Below are positions 16,314-25,148 of a stretch of DNA of 35,189 nucleotides, one piece after another; position 1 is the first letter of the stretch, and each line of letters opens with the position of its first letter. The notes below the pieces were generated by a model. It did no database searches, was not told the origin of the DNA, and was given only the letters and a program-made list of their open reading frames with translations. This stretch comes from an uncultured Winogradskyella sp. (GTDB taxonomy: Bacteria > Bacteroidota > Bacteroidia > Flavobacteriales > Flavobacteriaceae), in the NCBI RefSeq assembly GCF_937958655.1, contig NZ_CALGNH010000041.1, forward strand, positions 1-35,189, given 5' to 3'. A program made the position numbers and the translations under genes.

Positions 16314-16976
16314 ATGAAAACTATAGCGTCGTGTGTAGAAAATATTGTACTAGAACAACCATTTTTAGAAGAGGCTATTTCTAAGGAAATAATTAATTAT
16401 TCTGCATTGGCAAGTGTGCTGCAAAAAGACGTTTCGGATCAGTTGGGACGTTCGGTAAAAACTGGTGCTATAATGATGGCTTTGCGCAGATATAAGGATA
16501 AATTAACTATAAGTAAACCTTATTATAAATTAAATACGCTCCTTGAGCAGTTAGGAGATATTACGTTACGCTCTAATTTAAGCGACTTTACGTTTAGAAA
16601 TTCTAATAGTTTAATTGATAGTCAGGCAAAAATTTTAAATGAAATAAAAAATAAATCTTATATATTCTACACATTTACCAGAGGTATTTTAGAGAGTAAT
16701 GTTATTATATCAAGTTCTGAGAAACAGAATATGTTAGCGTGTTTTAAAGGGGAAGAATGTCTACAATTAAAAGAGCATCTGTCTGCCATAAGTTTAATTC
16801 TACCAAAAAATAACACCAAAGTTGCAGGTTTATATTACCAGATTTTAAAACGTTTGGCTTGGCAAAATGTACCGCTTTATGAAGTAATTTCTACAACTAA
16901 TGAGTTTACAATTGTTGTTGAAGATAAAGTTGTTGATAGTGCCTTCTCTATCATTAAAAATTTAAATAAGGTATAA
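16314..16976 (+). CDS. ACT-domain regulatory protein next to lysA
   Basis: Protein of 220 residues without an aspartokinase catalytic domain. Residues 1-75 (CVENIVLEQPFLEEAISKEI, then YSALASVLQKDVSD) look like a winged-helix-type segment; the middle is variable; the C-terminal 65 residues (AISLILPKNNTKVAGLYYQI, then NVPLYEVISTTNEFTIVVED) match an ACT domain like those at the C terminus of aspartate kinases. Homologues are often annotated as aspartate kinase because of that similarity, which I think is misleading. Inference: an amino-acid-sensing regulator, perhaps of lysA. The lone gene is transcribed divergently from lysA. Confidence 0.7.
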   Translation: MKTIASCVENIVLEQPFLEEAISKEIINYSALASVLQKDVSDQLGRSVKTGAIMMALRRYKDKLTISKPYYKLNTLLEQLGDITLRSNLSDFTFRNSNSLIDSQAKILNEIKNKSYIFYTFTRGILESNVIISSSEKQNMLACFKGEECLQLKEHLSAISLILPKNNTKVAGLYYQILKRLAWQNVPLYEVISTTNEFTIVVEDKVVDSAFSIIKNLNKV

Positions 16977-17018
16977 GTCTAACTTTTGTTAGCTTCTCAA
17001 AAAATCAAATTAAATTTA

Positions 17019-17049
17019 TTGGTTTAACGATTGGGTATGTGTATTTTTG
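17019..17049 (+). promoter_or_regulatory. Putative sucC promoter
   Basis: TTGG at 17019-17022, 19 bases, then TATTTTTG at 17042-17049: both elements and spacing agree with the Bacteroidota consensus. The start codon is 59 bases further on. Confidence 0.7.
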
Positions 17050-17108
17050 TGCCACAAAATAAATTTGAAAATTCCTAATACAAGGGAATAAGAAATAGAC
17101 TATTTATT

Positions 17109-18299
17109 ATGAATTTACACGAATATCAAGGGAAAGAATTACTGAGCAGTTTTGGAGTTAGAATTCAGCGAGGTATTGTAGCACAAAGTGCAGATGAAGC
17201 CGTAGCTGCTGCAAAAAAACTAACTGAAGAGACTGGTACAGGCTGGCATGTTATTAAAGCTCAAGTTCATGCAGGTGGGCGTGGTAAAGGTGGTGGAGTA
17301 AAACTTGCCAAAAATCTAGATGAAGTTAAAGACATTGCAAATCAAATCATAGGAATGAATTTGGTAACTCCTCAAACTTCAGCTGAGGGCAAAAAAGTAC
17401 ATCAAGTATTAATTGCAGAGGACGTGTATTATCCTGGAGATAATGAACCCGAAGAATATTATATGTCTGTTCTCTTAAATAGAGCTAACGGAAAAAATAT
17501 GATTATGTATTCTACCGAAGGTGGTATGGATATAGAAACTGTTGCTGAAGAAACACCTCATTTAATATTTACAGAGGAAGTAGATCCTGCATTGGGACTT
17601 TTAGGGTTTCAGGCGCGTCGTGTAGCTTTTAATTTAGGCTTATCTGGTACGGCATTTAAGGAGATGACAAAATTCGTATCAACATTATATACGGCTTACG
17701 TTAAGTCTGATGCGTCTTTATTTGAAATCAATCCGGTTTTAAAAACCAGTGATGATAAAATAATGGCTGTAGACTCTAAAGTCACTTTAGATGGCAATGC
17801 ATTATTTAGACACAAGGATTTAGCAGCTTTAAGAGATAAGCGTGAAGAAAATCCTATTGAGGTTGAAGCTGGTGAATTAGGCTTAAACTATGTGGATTTA
17901 GATGGTAATGTAGGTTGTATGGTAAATGGTGCTGGTTTAGCTATGGCAACTATGGATCTAATTAAGCAAGCAGGTGGAGAGCCAGCTAACTTCTTAGATG
18001 TTGGTGGTACCGCTGATGCTGCTAGAGTAGAGGCTGCATTTAAAATCATCTTAAAAGATCCTGCGGTAAAAGCCATTTTGATTAATATTTTTGGTGGTAT
18101 TGTACGTTGTGATCGTGTAGCGCAAGGGGTTATTGATGCCTATAAAAACATGGGCAATATCAACGTGCCAATTATTGTACGTTTACAAGGAACAAATGCT
18201 GATATCGCTAAAGAATTAATTGATAATTCTGGATTGGATGTATTGAGTGCTACAGAATTCCAAGAAGCTGCGGATAAAGTACAAGAGGTTTTGAGTTAA
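17109..18299 (+). CDS. sucC: Succinate-CoA ligase, ADP-forming, beta subunit
   Basis: Protein of 396 residues (E. coli SucC: 388). Starts with the invariant [15 protein letters not shown]-grasp domain to about 240 ([16 protein letters not shown] nucleotide loop, LFEINPVL metal site); the C-terminal CoA-ligase-like half has [25 protein letters not shown] and [11 protein letters not shown]. With SucD it converts succinyl-CoA to succinate with nucleotide phosphorylation in the TCA cycle. sucD is not adjacent, since a strong terminator follows, so the two subunits are encoded apart. Confidence 0.97.
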   Translation: MNLHEYQGKELLSSFGVRIQRGIVAQSADEAVAAAKKLTEETGTGWHVIKAQVHAGGRGKGGGVKLAKNLDEVKDIANQIIGMNLVTPQTSAEGKKVHQVLIAEDVYYPGDNEPEEYYMSVLLNRANGKNMIMYSTEGGMDIETVAEETPHLIFTEEVDPALGLLGFQARRVAFNLGLSGTAFKEMTKFVSTLYTAYVKSDASLFEINPVLKTSDDKIMAVDSKVTLDGNALFRHKDLAALRDKREENPIEVEAGELGLNYVDLDGNVGCMVNGAGLAMATMDLIKQAGGEPANFLDVGGTADAARVEAAFKIILKDPAVKAILINIFGGIVRCDRVAQGVIDAYKNMGNINVPIIVRLQGTNADIAKELIDNSGLDVLSATEFQEAADKVQEVLS

Positions 18300-18325
18300 T
18301 ACCTATTGACATTAATTATAATTTT

Positions 18326-18352
18326 AAGCCCACGCTCAGTGGGCTTTTTTTG
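18326..18352 (+). terminator. sucC terminator
   Basis: AAGCCCAC (18326-18333) and GTGGGCTT (18339-18346), perfect 8-bp GC-rich stem with loop GCTCA, followed by a T-run. It is 27 bases past the sucC stop. Confidence 0.95.
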
Positions 18353-18414
18353 TTTTAAACCTCTTTAGTCCCATGGCTTTTAGTAACTTTAACTCATAAT
18401 TAAAAAACGTTATC

Positions 18415-19413
18415 ATGAAAGTAAGATTACTAATTCCTTTTATAGTTTTAATAGTTAAGGTTAACGCTCAGGAGACCATTACTAATTACTTCAGTGTACC
18501 TTTATCGCAGTATGCTATTGTTTCGGGTTCTATAGATCATAGTCCAGCAGGCGCAAATGCTATTTGGACCTTTACAGGTTTAACAGCCTCTGGTACTAAT
18601 ACAGATGCCTTTGCGCCGCCTACAACAGCTGAATCTTCAGCCTATCCTGGGACAACAGAAGTACTTACAATCACAGATGAGGCAATGAATGAGAACAAAG
18701 CGTTCTACCAAGTAGATGGTTCAACATTGTCCTTAATAGGTGCTAGTAATGCTGAGTTTACTATAGATTACAATTCGGATAATGCCTTACTAGGAACTTA
18801 TCCACTAAGTTTTGGTAATGCTGCTTCCGTAGACGCTATTGCAGGTCAACTTATGGCACAAGGGCAATCTCCAAATTATACAGGGACTATAACCACAGAA
18901 GTTGAAGCTTTTGGTATATTAACCTTTGATGTAGCTGGTTTAGGTAATTTTAATGAAGCTGTTACGCGCATTAAAACAGAGCAAAATATTAGTTTTACTA
19001 TATCTGGGATCTTCCCAGGATCGGTGGACATAGTTAGTTATAATTATTATAAAGATTCTGATGGAGCGCTTGTCTTTAGGAGTACAGAAGGTACAGTTGT
19101 AGTGAATAGTTTAGGTGTTAATGATTCATTTTCTACGTCAGAAGCCTTAATTACAAATACCTTATCTGTTGATAATACAGAAGAAAGGTTAGAATCAGTT
19201 AAGCTTTATCCAAACCCAGTTAAGGATATGTTACATATTGAATTACCAACTAATATGGTCATTGAATCGCTAACTTTTATTGATGTTAATGGTAGGACGG
19301 TACTAGAGTCAAAAAACAATATAGTAAACACCAATCAACTAGAAAGTGGATTTTACTCTGTAATTATTAATACAGAGGTTGGGTACACGGTTAGAAAGTT
19401 TATAAAGCAATAA
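18415..19413 (+). CDS. Secreted T9SS type A cargo protein of unknown function
   Basis: Protein of 332 residues. Signal peptide MKVRLLIPFIVLIVKVNAQ. The body (20-255) is rich in Thr, Ser, Asn and Gly and beta-strand patterns; I recognise no domain. The last 70 residues are a T9SS type A sorting domain: VKLYPNPVKDMLHIELP, LTFIDVNGRTVLES, LESGFYSVIIN and the end YTVRKFIKQ. It should be exported by Sec, moved across the outer membrane by T9SS and released or attached to the surface. Stand-alone gene between two terminators. Confidence 0.88.
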   Translation: MKVRLLIPFIVLIVKVNAQETITNYFSVPLSQYAIVSGSIDHSPAGANAIWTFTGLTASGTNTDAFAPPTTAESSAYPGTTEVLTITDEAMNENKAFYQVDGSTLSLIGASNAEFTIDYNSDNALLGTYPLSFGNAASVDAIAGQLMAQGQSPNYTGTITTEVEAFGILTFDVAGLGNFNEAVTRIKTEQNISFTISGIFPGSVDIVSYNYYKDSDGALVFRSTEGTVVVNSLGVNDSFSTSEALITNTLSVDNTEERLESVKLYPNPVKDMLHIELPTNMVIESLTFIDVNGRTVLESKNNIVNTNQLESGFYSVIINTEVGYTVRKFIKQ

Positions 19414-19461
19414 GCGTTTTATTGATTTCAACTATAAGCAAAAAGAATTACAAAACAAAAC

Positions 19462-19488
19462 CCACAAGCTCTGATATAAAACTTGTGG
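19462..19488. terminator. Convergent terminator hairpin
   Basis: CCACAAG and CTTGTGG form a 7-bp stem with a 13-base loop, with an A-rich flank on one side and ATTTCTT on the other. It lies between the T9SS cargo gene (plus) and the hydrolase gene (minus) and could serve both. Confidence 0.65.
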
Positions 19489-19515
19489 ATTTCTTATAAG
19501 AAACAATCTAATATT

Positions 19516-22500
19516 CTAATTTATAATAACTTGAAAACTTTCTGTTGTGCCGTTGTGCGATAGCATTAAGGTATAAGTTCCAGTTAAAAACCCAGACACA
19601 TCAAAGGTAGTAGAGTTAAAGGCAGAAGTGGTATTATAAACCGAAATACCAGAACTATTAAACAATTGAATGTTAAAGTTAAGGTTGGGGTCAATAGTGC
19701 CGTCTGGCACAGACTTAATCTTTACTGTAAGATTATCACTTGTAGGTACAGGGTAAACTTCGAAATAATTTGAAGATAATGTTTCGGGAGAGCTACCACC
19801 ACAATCCCCAGCACATGAGTTTATGGTATAGGTGAGATTTTGCCAATCGGACCATCCACATATGTTCCGTGTCCTTACTCTAAACTCAAAGTCCTTGTTA
19901 CAGTTAGGGTATAGAATGACATATCTGTCGATATAATCATCAAAATCACGAGACCATGTCACATCTGTAGTGATCTTTTCCCAATCTATTTCTAAGACAT
20001 CTTGGTTGCTTGGTGCAAAGTTAAGCTCTAGGCCAATATCTGGGCAGTTGCCACCATTGCCAGAACTGATATGGTCTATTGTATTGGGATCTATCTCTAC
20101 AATTGAGCTCACTATAGGAGAACCAACATAGATATCCTTGGTAAACAACATATTGTTAACACCACATTGCTGGCTATCAATGATTAAACGCAAGGTCACT
20201 GGTCCGCTAGGATTATCGTTTCTAGATAATGTAATGCTATTGGTATTAGTACCAGAAGTAACATTGACCACACCTGTGGAGATAATATTCCAACTGTAGG
20301 TGTCAGCACCAACAGGGAAGGAAAACGTAGGGTTTCCAAAGCAAAAGGCATCTATACCGGTAATCTCAGTACTATTACAAACAAAACCACAATAGGGAAG
20401 GTATTACCAGGTTGGTTGGCTTCTAGCTCCGTAGCTAGCCAATCACCATTTCTTTGTTGAAAAGAAAGGTGTTCGTTATTTCTGGTTTGGTTGGGCTGGT
20501 TATCCACTATAAAAGCGTCAAAACTAGACTCGAGACTTGTGTCTTGCGGTACACCACCAGAGTAGGACTTTAAATAATCATCTGGTGTAGGGGCATTGCC
20601 ATTGGTCTTTTTTATATCCAAAGCACTTACTACAGGTATAAACCCATATCTTGGATTTATAAAATCTATTGAAGGTAATAAGTCGGGGAGGTCATCTTCA
20701 AAATCCTCAAAGTTCTCATCACCTCCTGAGTATGTATCAAAAGGTAATGCTGCACTTGGTGCATAATAACTTCTTAAAACACATCGTATTTAATGGTTGG
20801 TCCTATCCAAAGTACTTTTTTCTCAAAGCGCAATCTACCACGATATACACGGTTCTGTGTGCCTTGGTTATTATAACTGTTAAAATCAAATTTAGTTTCC
20901 CAACGGCCTTGACCCGGTATGGCTCCAACTAATGTTAATCCAATATCCAATCTTGTATATCCCACTAAAGGTGCGAGTACAGAATTTAGCATATCTAACA
21001 AAAACCCTGGGTTGCTACGAGAGTCTACATCCATAAATTGTGCTCCAGGAGAAAAACCATGGTCAACGGTACACTCATTGCCATTACTTATGGCAATGTT
21101 TCTAGATTGAGTTGGCCACCCCTCGTCTTCCAAGGTCTGTTGCCAAGTTAGATTAAAGTCACGGGTCTGTGCGTGGTTATTGGCGCCATTTTTATGTACG
21201 GACCAATAATTAAGCTGTCTCGTAGCAGCCCGATCCTGTAAACTTAACAATTGTGAGGGCGCAATATAAGAAGGGATATCATCATTATTACCACCAAAGA
21301 AATTTAAAAAATCTACACCCAACTGCGCTAAGCCATATCCAATAGGTATGGTAACCTCACCGTTTATCCACAATAATGGTGAGCTTGCGTATTCTTCCCT
21401 CATGTGTGCTGCGAAGTGCTGAACGGATAGCGGAGTATTAGCACCTTGCATTGGGCTATCGTGAGCGACAAACAGCCGTACATCATGAGCATCATTATTA
21501 TTTTCCATACGTGCCAAGGTATAGCGGCCAATAACGCCACCCATACTTTGACCCAAGAGTACGTTTTGCGCGTTGCCCACCTTGTTGGCGTTGACCCACT
21601 CCAAGACCTCCTCCAGTACACGGCTGTTGTCTCGTAGATCTCCCATACCACGTACCCAATCGATATAGATAAGGTCGTAGTCATTGGCATTATTATTAAC
21701 ATCAAGTAGAGGAAGTAAGTTACCAGAGTTATTGATTGAACCAAGGAAGTTTTGTAAAGTAGTCTCACCACCAAAATCCTCTGGTGCGGTAAAGTTGCCC
21801 GTGTCTAGACCTTCTGCAATAATGAGTGGTCTTGTAATGTCATCATTTCCAGGAATACGACGAATGGTCAACCATGCCGCATTAAAAAAGTTACCATCTT
21901 CAAAGATATAAACGTGCTCGTCATTGACCTCAATAGCACCTTTGGCAAATTGCCTATCTAAAACAGGGTCATCTATCTTAAACTTGCTACGGCAATACAG
22001 TACGCTATTATCGCTCAAGGTAATCTTAAACGTAAGGTTGTGTATCTTGTTTTTGTAAAACTGTAAGGGTACTGAGGTGTCAAACGGTAGGTTTTGGTAG
22101 CCTTGGCCATTGTCTGCATTTAACTGTATGCTGGCGATTTGGGCGTCCATATTGGATAGAAACAGTTCTGTGGGCAGTTTAAAATACACGTTCTTACTAC
22201 GGCTGTGGAGTATGGGTGGTGTTAGGGCAAAGGTCTGTTTGGTCTCATAAGGGTTTTGCCATACGCCACCAACATACTTATCGTAGTATTTATTGTTGCT
22301 TACGGTAATCCTGTTCTGTGCCAAGGCATCTTCATCCAAGGTTTGGTAATTATATAGAAGACCAGATAATACGTAAACACCAGTGCTATCTTTGGTAGCA
22401 TTAAAACGGTCGCGTGCCCAATTGTAAGCATGTTTATCAAACAGCGGTGTATGCGTAGTATCTGCCACTACCTTGCCCATAAAGAGCGTTTTGTAGATGC

Positions 22501-22720
22501 TGCCTAGAATGTTGGCATCGATATAGGTGGTATCAGTAATGACACCATTATAGGCTTGGACATCTGTAAATTCCATGGCATAATCCAACAATATACCTGA
22601 TTGTATTTTGGATTTATCGAGATGCTAAAAATAAGGATTGATAACGTTTTTCCATTGGTTATCAACATGCATCTGCGCGGTTAATTGTTGGCTGCAAAGT
22701 GCCAAGGTCAATGCTATTAA
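19516..22720 (-). pseudogene. Broken T9SS-secreted alpha/beta-hydrolase
   Basis: A gene of about 1070 codons split by four lesions. 5' end: signal-peptide-like CLIALTLALCSQQLTAQ continues an open frame with no start codon; a dispersed element (22721-22745) occupies the expected start. An in-frame TAG at 22625-22627 sits where CAG (Gln) would fit before HLDKSK. The longest open piece (20774-22591) holds the lipase-like nucleophile elbow GQSMGGVIGRY. A one-base loss in the T-run at 20776-20779 moves the frame to YYAPSAALPFDTYSGG; another in the run at 20395-20397 moves it to the last piece, which ends in a type A sorting domain (YFEVYPVPTSDNLTVKI). A secreted esterase or lipase is the likely ancestor. 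It looks more GC-rich than its surroundings. Confidence 0.85.
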
Positions 22721-22745
22721 GCATTGAGCATAGTCGAAATGTCAT
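22721..22745 (-). repeat. Dispersed element at the lost hydrolase start
   Basis: On the plus strand it reads GCATTGAGCATAGTCGAAAT followed by GTCAT, a variant of the ATTGAGCGTAGTCGAAATG repeat of Bacteroidota. It runs into the signal peptide frame and replaces the region where a start codon is expected. Confidence 0.65.
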
Positions 22746-22794
22746 AAATTTGAATTGTAAAGGTTAGACTTAATTTATTAGGTTTAATTAATAG

Positions 22795-22824
22795 AGACCT
22801 ACTATGCTGCAACATAGTGGGTCT
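22795..22824. terminator. Hairpin between lipoprotein A and the hydrolase gene
   Basis: AGACCTACTATG and CATAGTGGGTCT pair over 12 bp (one wobble or mismatch depending on strand) around CTGCAA, 7 bases past the stop of lipoprotein A. The T-rich side is on the plus strand, so its terminator role for the minus-strand gene is uncertain. Confidence 0.65.
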
Positions 22825-22831
22825 TGTTATT

Positions 22832-23419
22832 TTATTGTGTAAAAAAGCTATCGAAGCGTCCCTCTGTTATTTCATAAGTTTCGCCTGTATCAGGATTAGT
22901 CACGGTAAAGTTGAATATTCCCGAAACGATGTTATTTGTAAGGTCAAGTTTTGTTATTTCCAGAGTTCCAGGTGTATTAGAATTTGTCATTCCTTGAGGG
23001 CAAATACAATCAAAACTCAACAGCGCATAGAAATTTCCATCCTCACGTTCGTTAAGTTCCAATTCAGTTTCTATTTCGATAGAAGAATTTAAAGAACCAA
23101 TGTCAATTTGAATGTACTCGTTTCCGCTATCCTGAGCTGTAATCCCAAAATAATATTCACCGTCTACCAACTGGTAAAAGCAGTTAAAAAAGCCAGAGTT
23201 GTCCAAAAAAGGCTCGCCGTTAACGAGGCAGCCAAAGGTGTCTTCGCCGGTTTGTGTGGCTGGTGGTAGGCAGTCTACGCCTTGGCAACCAGCTTCGTCG
23301 TTTTTTTTGCAGGCTGTGAGAGTTAATAGTAGTATTGCCAATAGTAATGAGATTCCGTATCGCGCTCGTGCCTCGCCAGTACGGAATGACAAGGACAAAA
23401 GTGATTTTAGTGTTTTCAT
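22832..23419 (-). CDS. Lipoprotein A, DUF6252-like, repeat in signal peptide
   Basis: Protein of 195 residues. The signal peptide is odd: MKTLKSLLS, then residues 10-23 (LSFRTGEARARYGI) encoded by a dispersed palindromic element, then a normal hydrophobic core and lipobox cysteine C37 (LTLTAC). The mature part has a short Cys-containing linker, the stretch LPPATQTGEDTFGCLVNGEP, a tyrosine-rich strand region and a C-terminal ITEGRFDSFFTQ. The TQTGxxTFGCLVNG and GRFD pattern fits small Bacteroidota lipoproteins of the DUF6252 type; the family name is from memory. It is a clear paralogue of lipoprotein B, 160 bases upstream in transcription order. Function unknown. Confidence 0.8.
   Translation of the reverse strand: MKTLKSLLSLSFRTGEARARYGISLLLAILLLTLTACKKNDEAGCQGVDCLPPATQTGEDTFGCLVNGEPFLDNSGFFNCFYQLVDGEYYFGITAQDSGNEYIQIDIGSLNSSIEIETELELNEREDGNFYALLSFDCICPQGMTNSNTPGTLEITKLDLTNNIVSGIFNFTVTNPDTGETYEITEGRFDSFFTQ
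23349..23391 (-). repeat. Palindromic element in lipoprotein A signal peptide
   Basis: On the coding strand it starts TGTCATTCC and ends GGAATCTC. Arms ATTCCGTA and TACGGAAT (23352-23359 and 23380-23387) are perfect complements around a 20-base GC-rich core. It is translated in the frame TG TCA TTC CGT as SFRTGEARARYGI. The arginines it adds keep the n-region of the signal peptide positive. Confidence 0.85.
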
Positions 23420-23556
23420 GGTATTTTTATTTGGTATAAAGCTAGGTTTTAATTTGTAGTGGTACTATACGTATAACTACGTAATTTTTATTTTTTTAGT
23501 TAGTTTTTCCATAGGTGTTTTAAGGTTGATCATTGTGTGAATCTTTATGCATGTTT

Positions 23557-23582
23557 AGCCCTGTTCACGCAGGGCTTTTTTT
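23557..23582. terminator. Hairpin between the two lipoprotein genes
   Basis: AGCCCTG and CAGGGCT form a perfect 7-bp stem with loop TTCACG, followed by seven T on the plus strand. It lies right behind the stop of lipoprotein B (minus), whose transcript has the A-run first; the strong direction is therefore plus, where no gene ends nearby. Confidence 0.7.
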
Positions 23583-24168
23583 ATTGTGTAAAAAAGCTGT
23601 CAAAACGCCCTTCGGTTATTTCAAATGTTTCCTCAGTGCTAGGAATTTGTATAGTAAATTCAAATAGCGCAGAAACAATATTTGAATTTGTATTAAAATT
23701 GGTAAACACAATAGTACCATCTGCTAAATTGGTAGTGATAAAATCTCCAGAAATATCATCAAGATTTATTTCACCGTAAAATTGCATATCAGTGTTTTCG
23801 TTTAAATCAATAGGCGTATTAGTAATTATTTGACTATTATTTGAGCCTATAATTATTTGTGATAAGTTTGCTTGTTCATTATCTGATCCTATCCCAAAAT
23901 AATACTCACCATCCACGAGTTGATAAAAGCAGTTAAAGAAGCCAGAGTTGTCCACAAAGGGCTCGCCGTTAACTAGGCAGCCAAAGGTGCCCTCGCCCGT
24001 TTGGGTTGCTGGTGGCAATTGGTCTATTGGGTCGGTTGGGCCAGCATCGTCCTCGTCCTTTTTGCAGGATATAAAAGTCAAAAGACAGAGCAGTAAAATT
24101 GTAAAGATTCCTCGACAAGGCTTCGACAGGCTCAGCCTGACAGTTCGGAATGACAGAATAGTTTTCAT
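23581..24168 (-). CDS. Lipoprotein B, DUF6252-like, repeat in signal peptide
   Basis: Protein of 195 residues, the same length as its paralogue A. MKTI is followed by residues 5-21 (LSFRTVRLSLSKPCRGI) encoded by a dispersed element, then FTILLLCLLTFISC with lipobox cysteine C35. The mature part shares LPPATQTGEGTFGCLVNGEP, NSGFFNCFYQLVDGEYYFGI and the terminal FEITEGRFDSFFTQ with A, while the region between (about 105-170) has diverged strongly. A recent tandem duplication with a fast-evolving middle is the simplest reading. Function unknown. Confidence 0.8.
   Translation of the reverse strand: MKTILSFRTVRLSLSKPCRGIFTILLLCLLTFISCKKDEDDAGPTDPIDQLPPATQTGEGTFGCLVNGEPFVDNSGFFNCFYQLVDGEYYFGIGSDNEQANLSQIIIGSNNSQIITNTPIDLNENTDMQFYGEINLDDISGDFITTNLADGTIVFTNFNTNSNIVSALFEFTIQIPSTEETFEITEGRFDSFFTQ
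24105..24156 (-). repeat. Dispersed element in lipoprotein B signal peptide
   Basis: On the coding strand it starts CTGTCATTCCGAAC, contains the inner palindrome-like GGCTGAGCC and CCTGTCGAAG, and ends GAGGAATCT. It has the same ends, orientation, reading frame and position within the gene as the element in lipoprotein A, but a different core. Confidence 0.85.
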
Positions 24169-24266
24169 AGTATAATTATTTGGGTTTGGGATAATATAGT
24201 GGTTTTCAGTGGGTTTTGTTTACGGTTTTTCCGTACTTAATGTTATGGTTGTGTTAGTTATATGGG

Positions 24267-24592
24267 TTTTGTGGCATTAAAACGGTCGCGTGCTCAGTTG
24301 TAGGCATAACGGTCAAAGGTTGGTGTATAGGTGGTATCTGCAACCACCTTGCCCATAAAGAGTGTTTTATGGATACTGTCCAAAATGTTGGTATCAATAT
24401 AAGTGGTGTAGTTAACCACACCGTTATAGGCTTGTGTATCGGTAAATTCTATGGCATAATCTGGCAATATGCCTGACTGTATTTTGCTTTTGTCCAGATT
24501 GTAAATATAGGTTTGATACTATTTTTCTATTGATTATCAATATGCATCTGTGTGCGTTTAGTTGTCGTTCAAATAGTGCCAAGATTAATGCC
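24267..24592 (-). pseudogene. Relic of a second hydrolase gene (5' part)
   Basis: The minus strand encodes, with stops and frame changes, a sequence closely matching the N terminus of the broken hydrolase: LDKSKIQSGILPDYAIEFTD, then QAYNGVV, then TLFMGKVVADTTYTP and RDRFNA, compared with LDKSKIQSGILLDYAMEFTD and so on in the gene at 22.6 kb. Stops include TAG after MHIDNQ and TGA within YAYN-ARDRF. The match stops abruptly near 24267, so the rest of that copy (about 2.9 kb) has been deleted. It was probably part of a duplicated hydrolase-lipoprotein unit. Confidence 0.85.
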
Positions 24593-24663
24593 TTACTATA
24601 CGTGTAAGTACACATTAATATGAGTTTAAATATGGTCTTAAAAGGAAACTTAATAAGACTTAG

Positions 24664-24906
24664 TTATTTAACTGAAGCTTTCTTTTTAGGCATTGGGCCT
24701 CTAAGGTGAATAATAAGGCCGTTAAGAAAGTTTCTAAGAATTTGATCGCCGCACTCCATATACTTTGGGTGATCTTCTCGCCTAAAAAAAGCGTTAAGCT
24801 CACTTTTAGAAATCCTAAAATCGACCAGAGCTAGAATCTTAACAATATCTTCATCGCGCAGTTTATGGGCGACTCTAAGTTTTTTAAATATATCGTTATT
24901 GGTCAT
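24664..24906 (-). CDS. Single-repeat DUF1456 protein
   Basis: Protein of 80 residues: MTNNDIFKKLRVAHKLRDED, then DFRISKSELNAFFRREDHP and LRNFLNGLIIHLRGPMPKKK. This is one DUF1456 (YehS-like) unit. Typical family members have two such units in about 150 residues; only one is present and the preceding DNA does not encode another. Lysine-rich tail. Function unknown; YehS is uncharacterised. Confidence 0.75.
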   Translation of the reverse strand: MTNNDIFKKLRVAHKLRDEDIVKILALVDFRISKSELNAFFRREDHPKYMECGDQILRNFLNGLIIHLRGPMPKKKASVK

Positions 24907-25047
24907 TTATAGCTTTTATCTTAATGTATTTACTTTCGATCATTTGAGGTGTGATTTTGTTTCATAGTTTTACTGTTTTTATTAAGCAGAACAGCTGTCT
25001 TACCTAGTCAATACTGCTATTTCAGCTTGATGAACGATTAAAAATTC

Positions 25048-25096
25048 CGACAAAGTACCTAAAATTTTTCGACAAGATACATTATATCAACGACAA
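25048..25096 (+). repeat. Three CGACAA direct repeats, about 22-bp phasing
   Basis: CGACAA occurs at 25048, 25070 and 25091, that is 22 and 21 bases apart, close to two helical turns. The first two extend to a shared TTyCGACAArrTAC pattern. They stand upstream of a TAACTTTA box (25115-25122) and the TerB-like gene, in the position of an upstream operator. Confidence 0.5.
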
Positions 25097-25148
25097 TAAA
25101 ATAATAAGTCGTTTTAACTTTACCATATATTAAAACTCCCTCTAAATC

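Noticed and set aside
20669..21911. Several plus-strand open frames across the hydrolase locus
   Set aside because: They run antisense to a recognisable coding sequence and have no family features; the relatively GC-rich sequence makes long antisense frames likely by chance.
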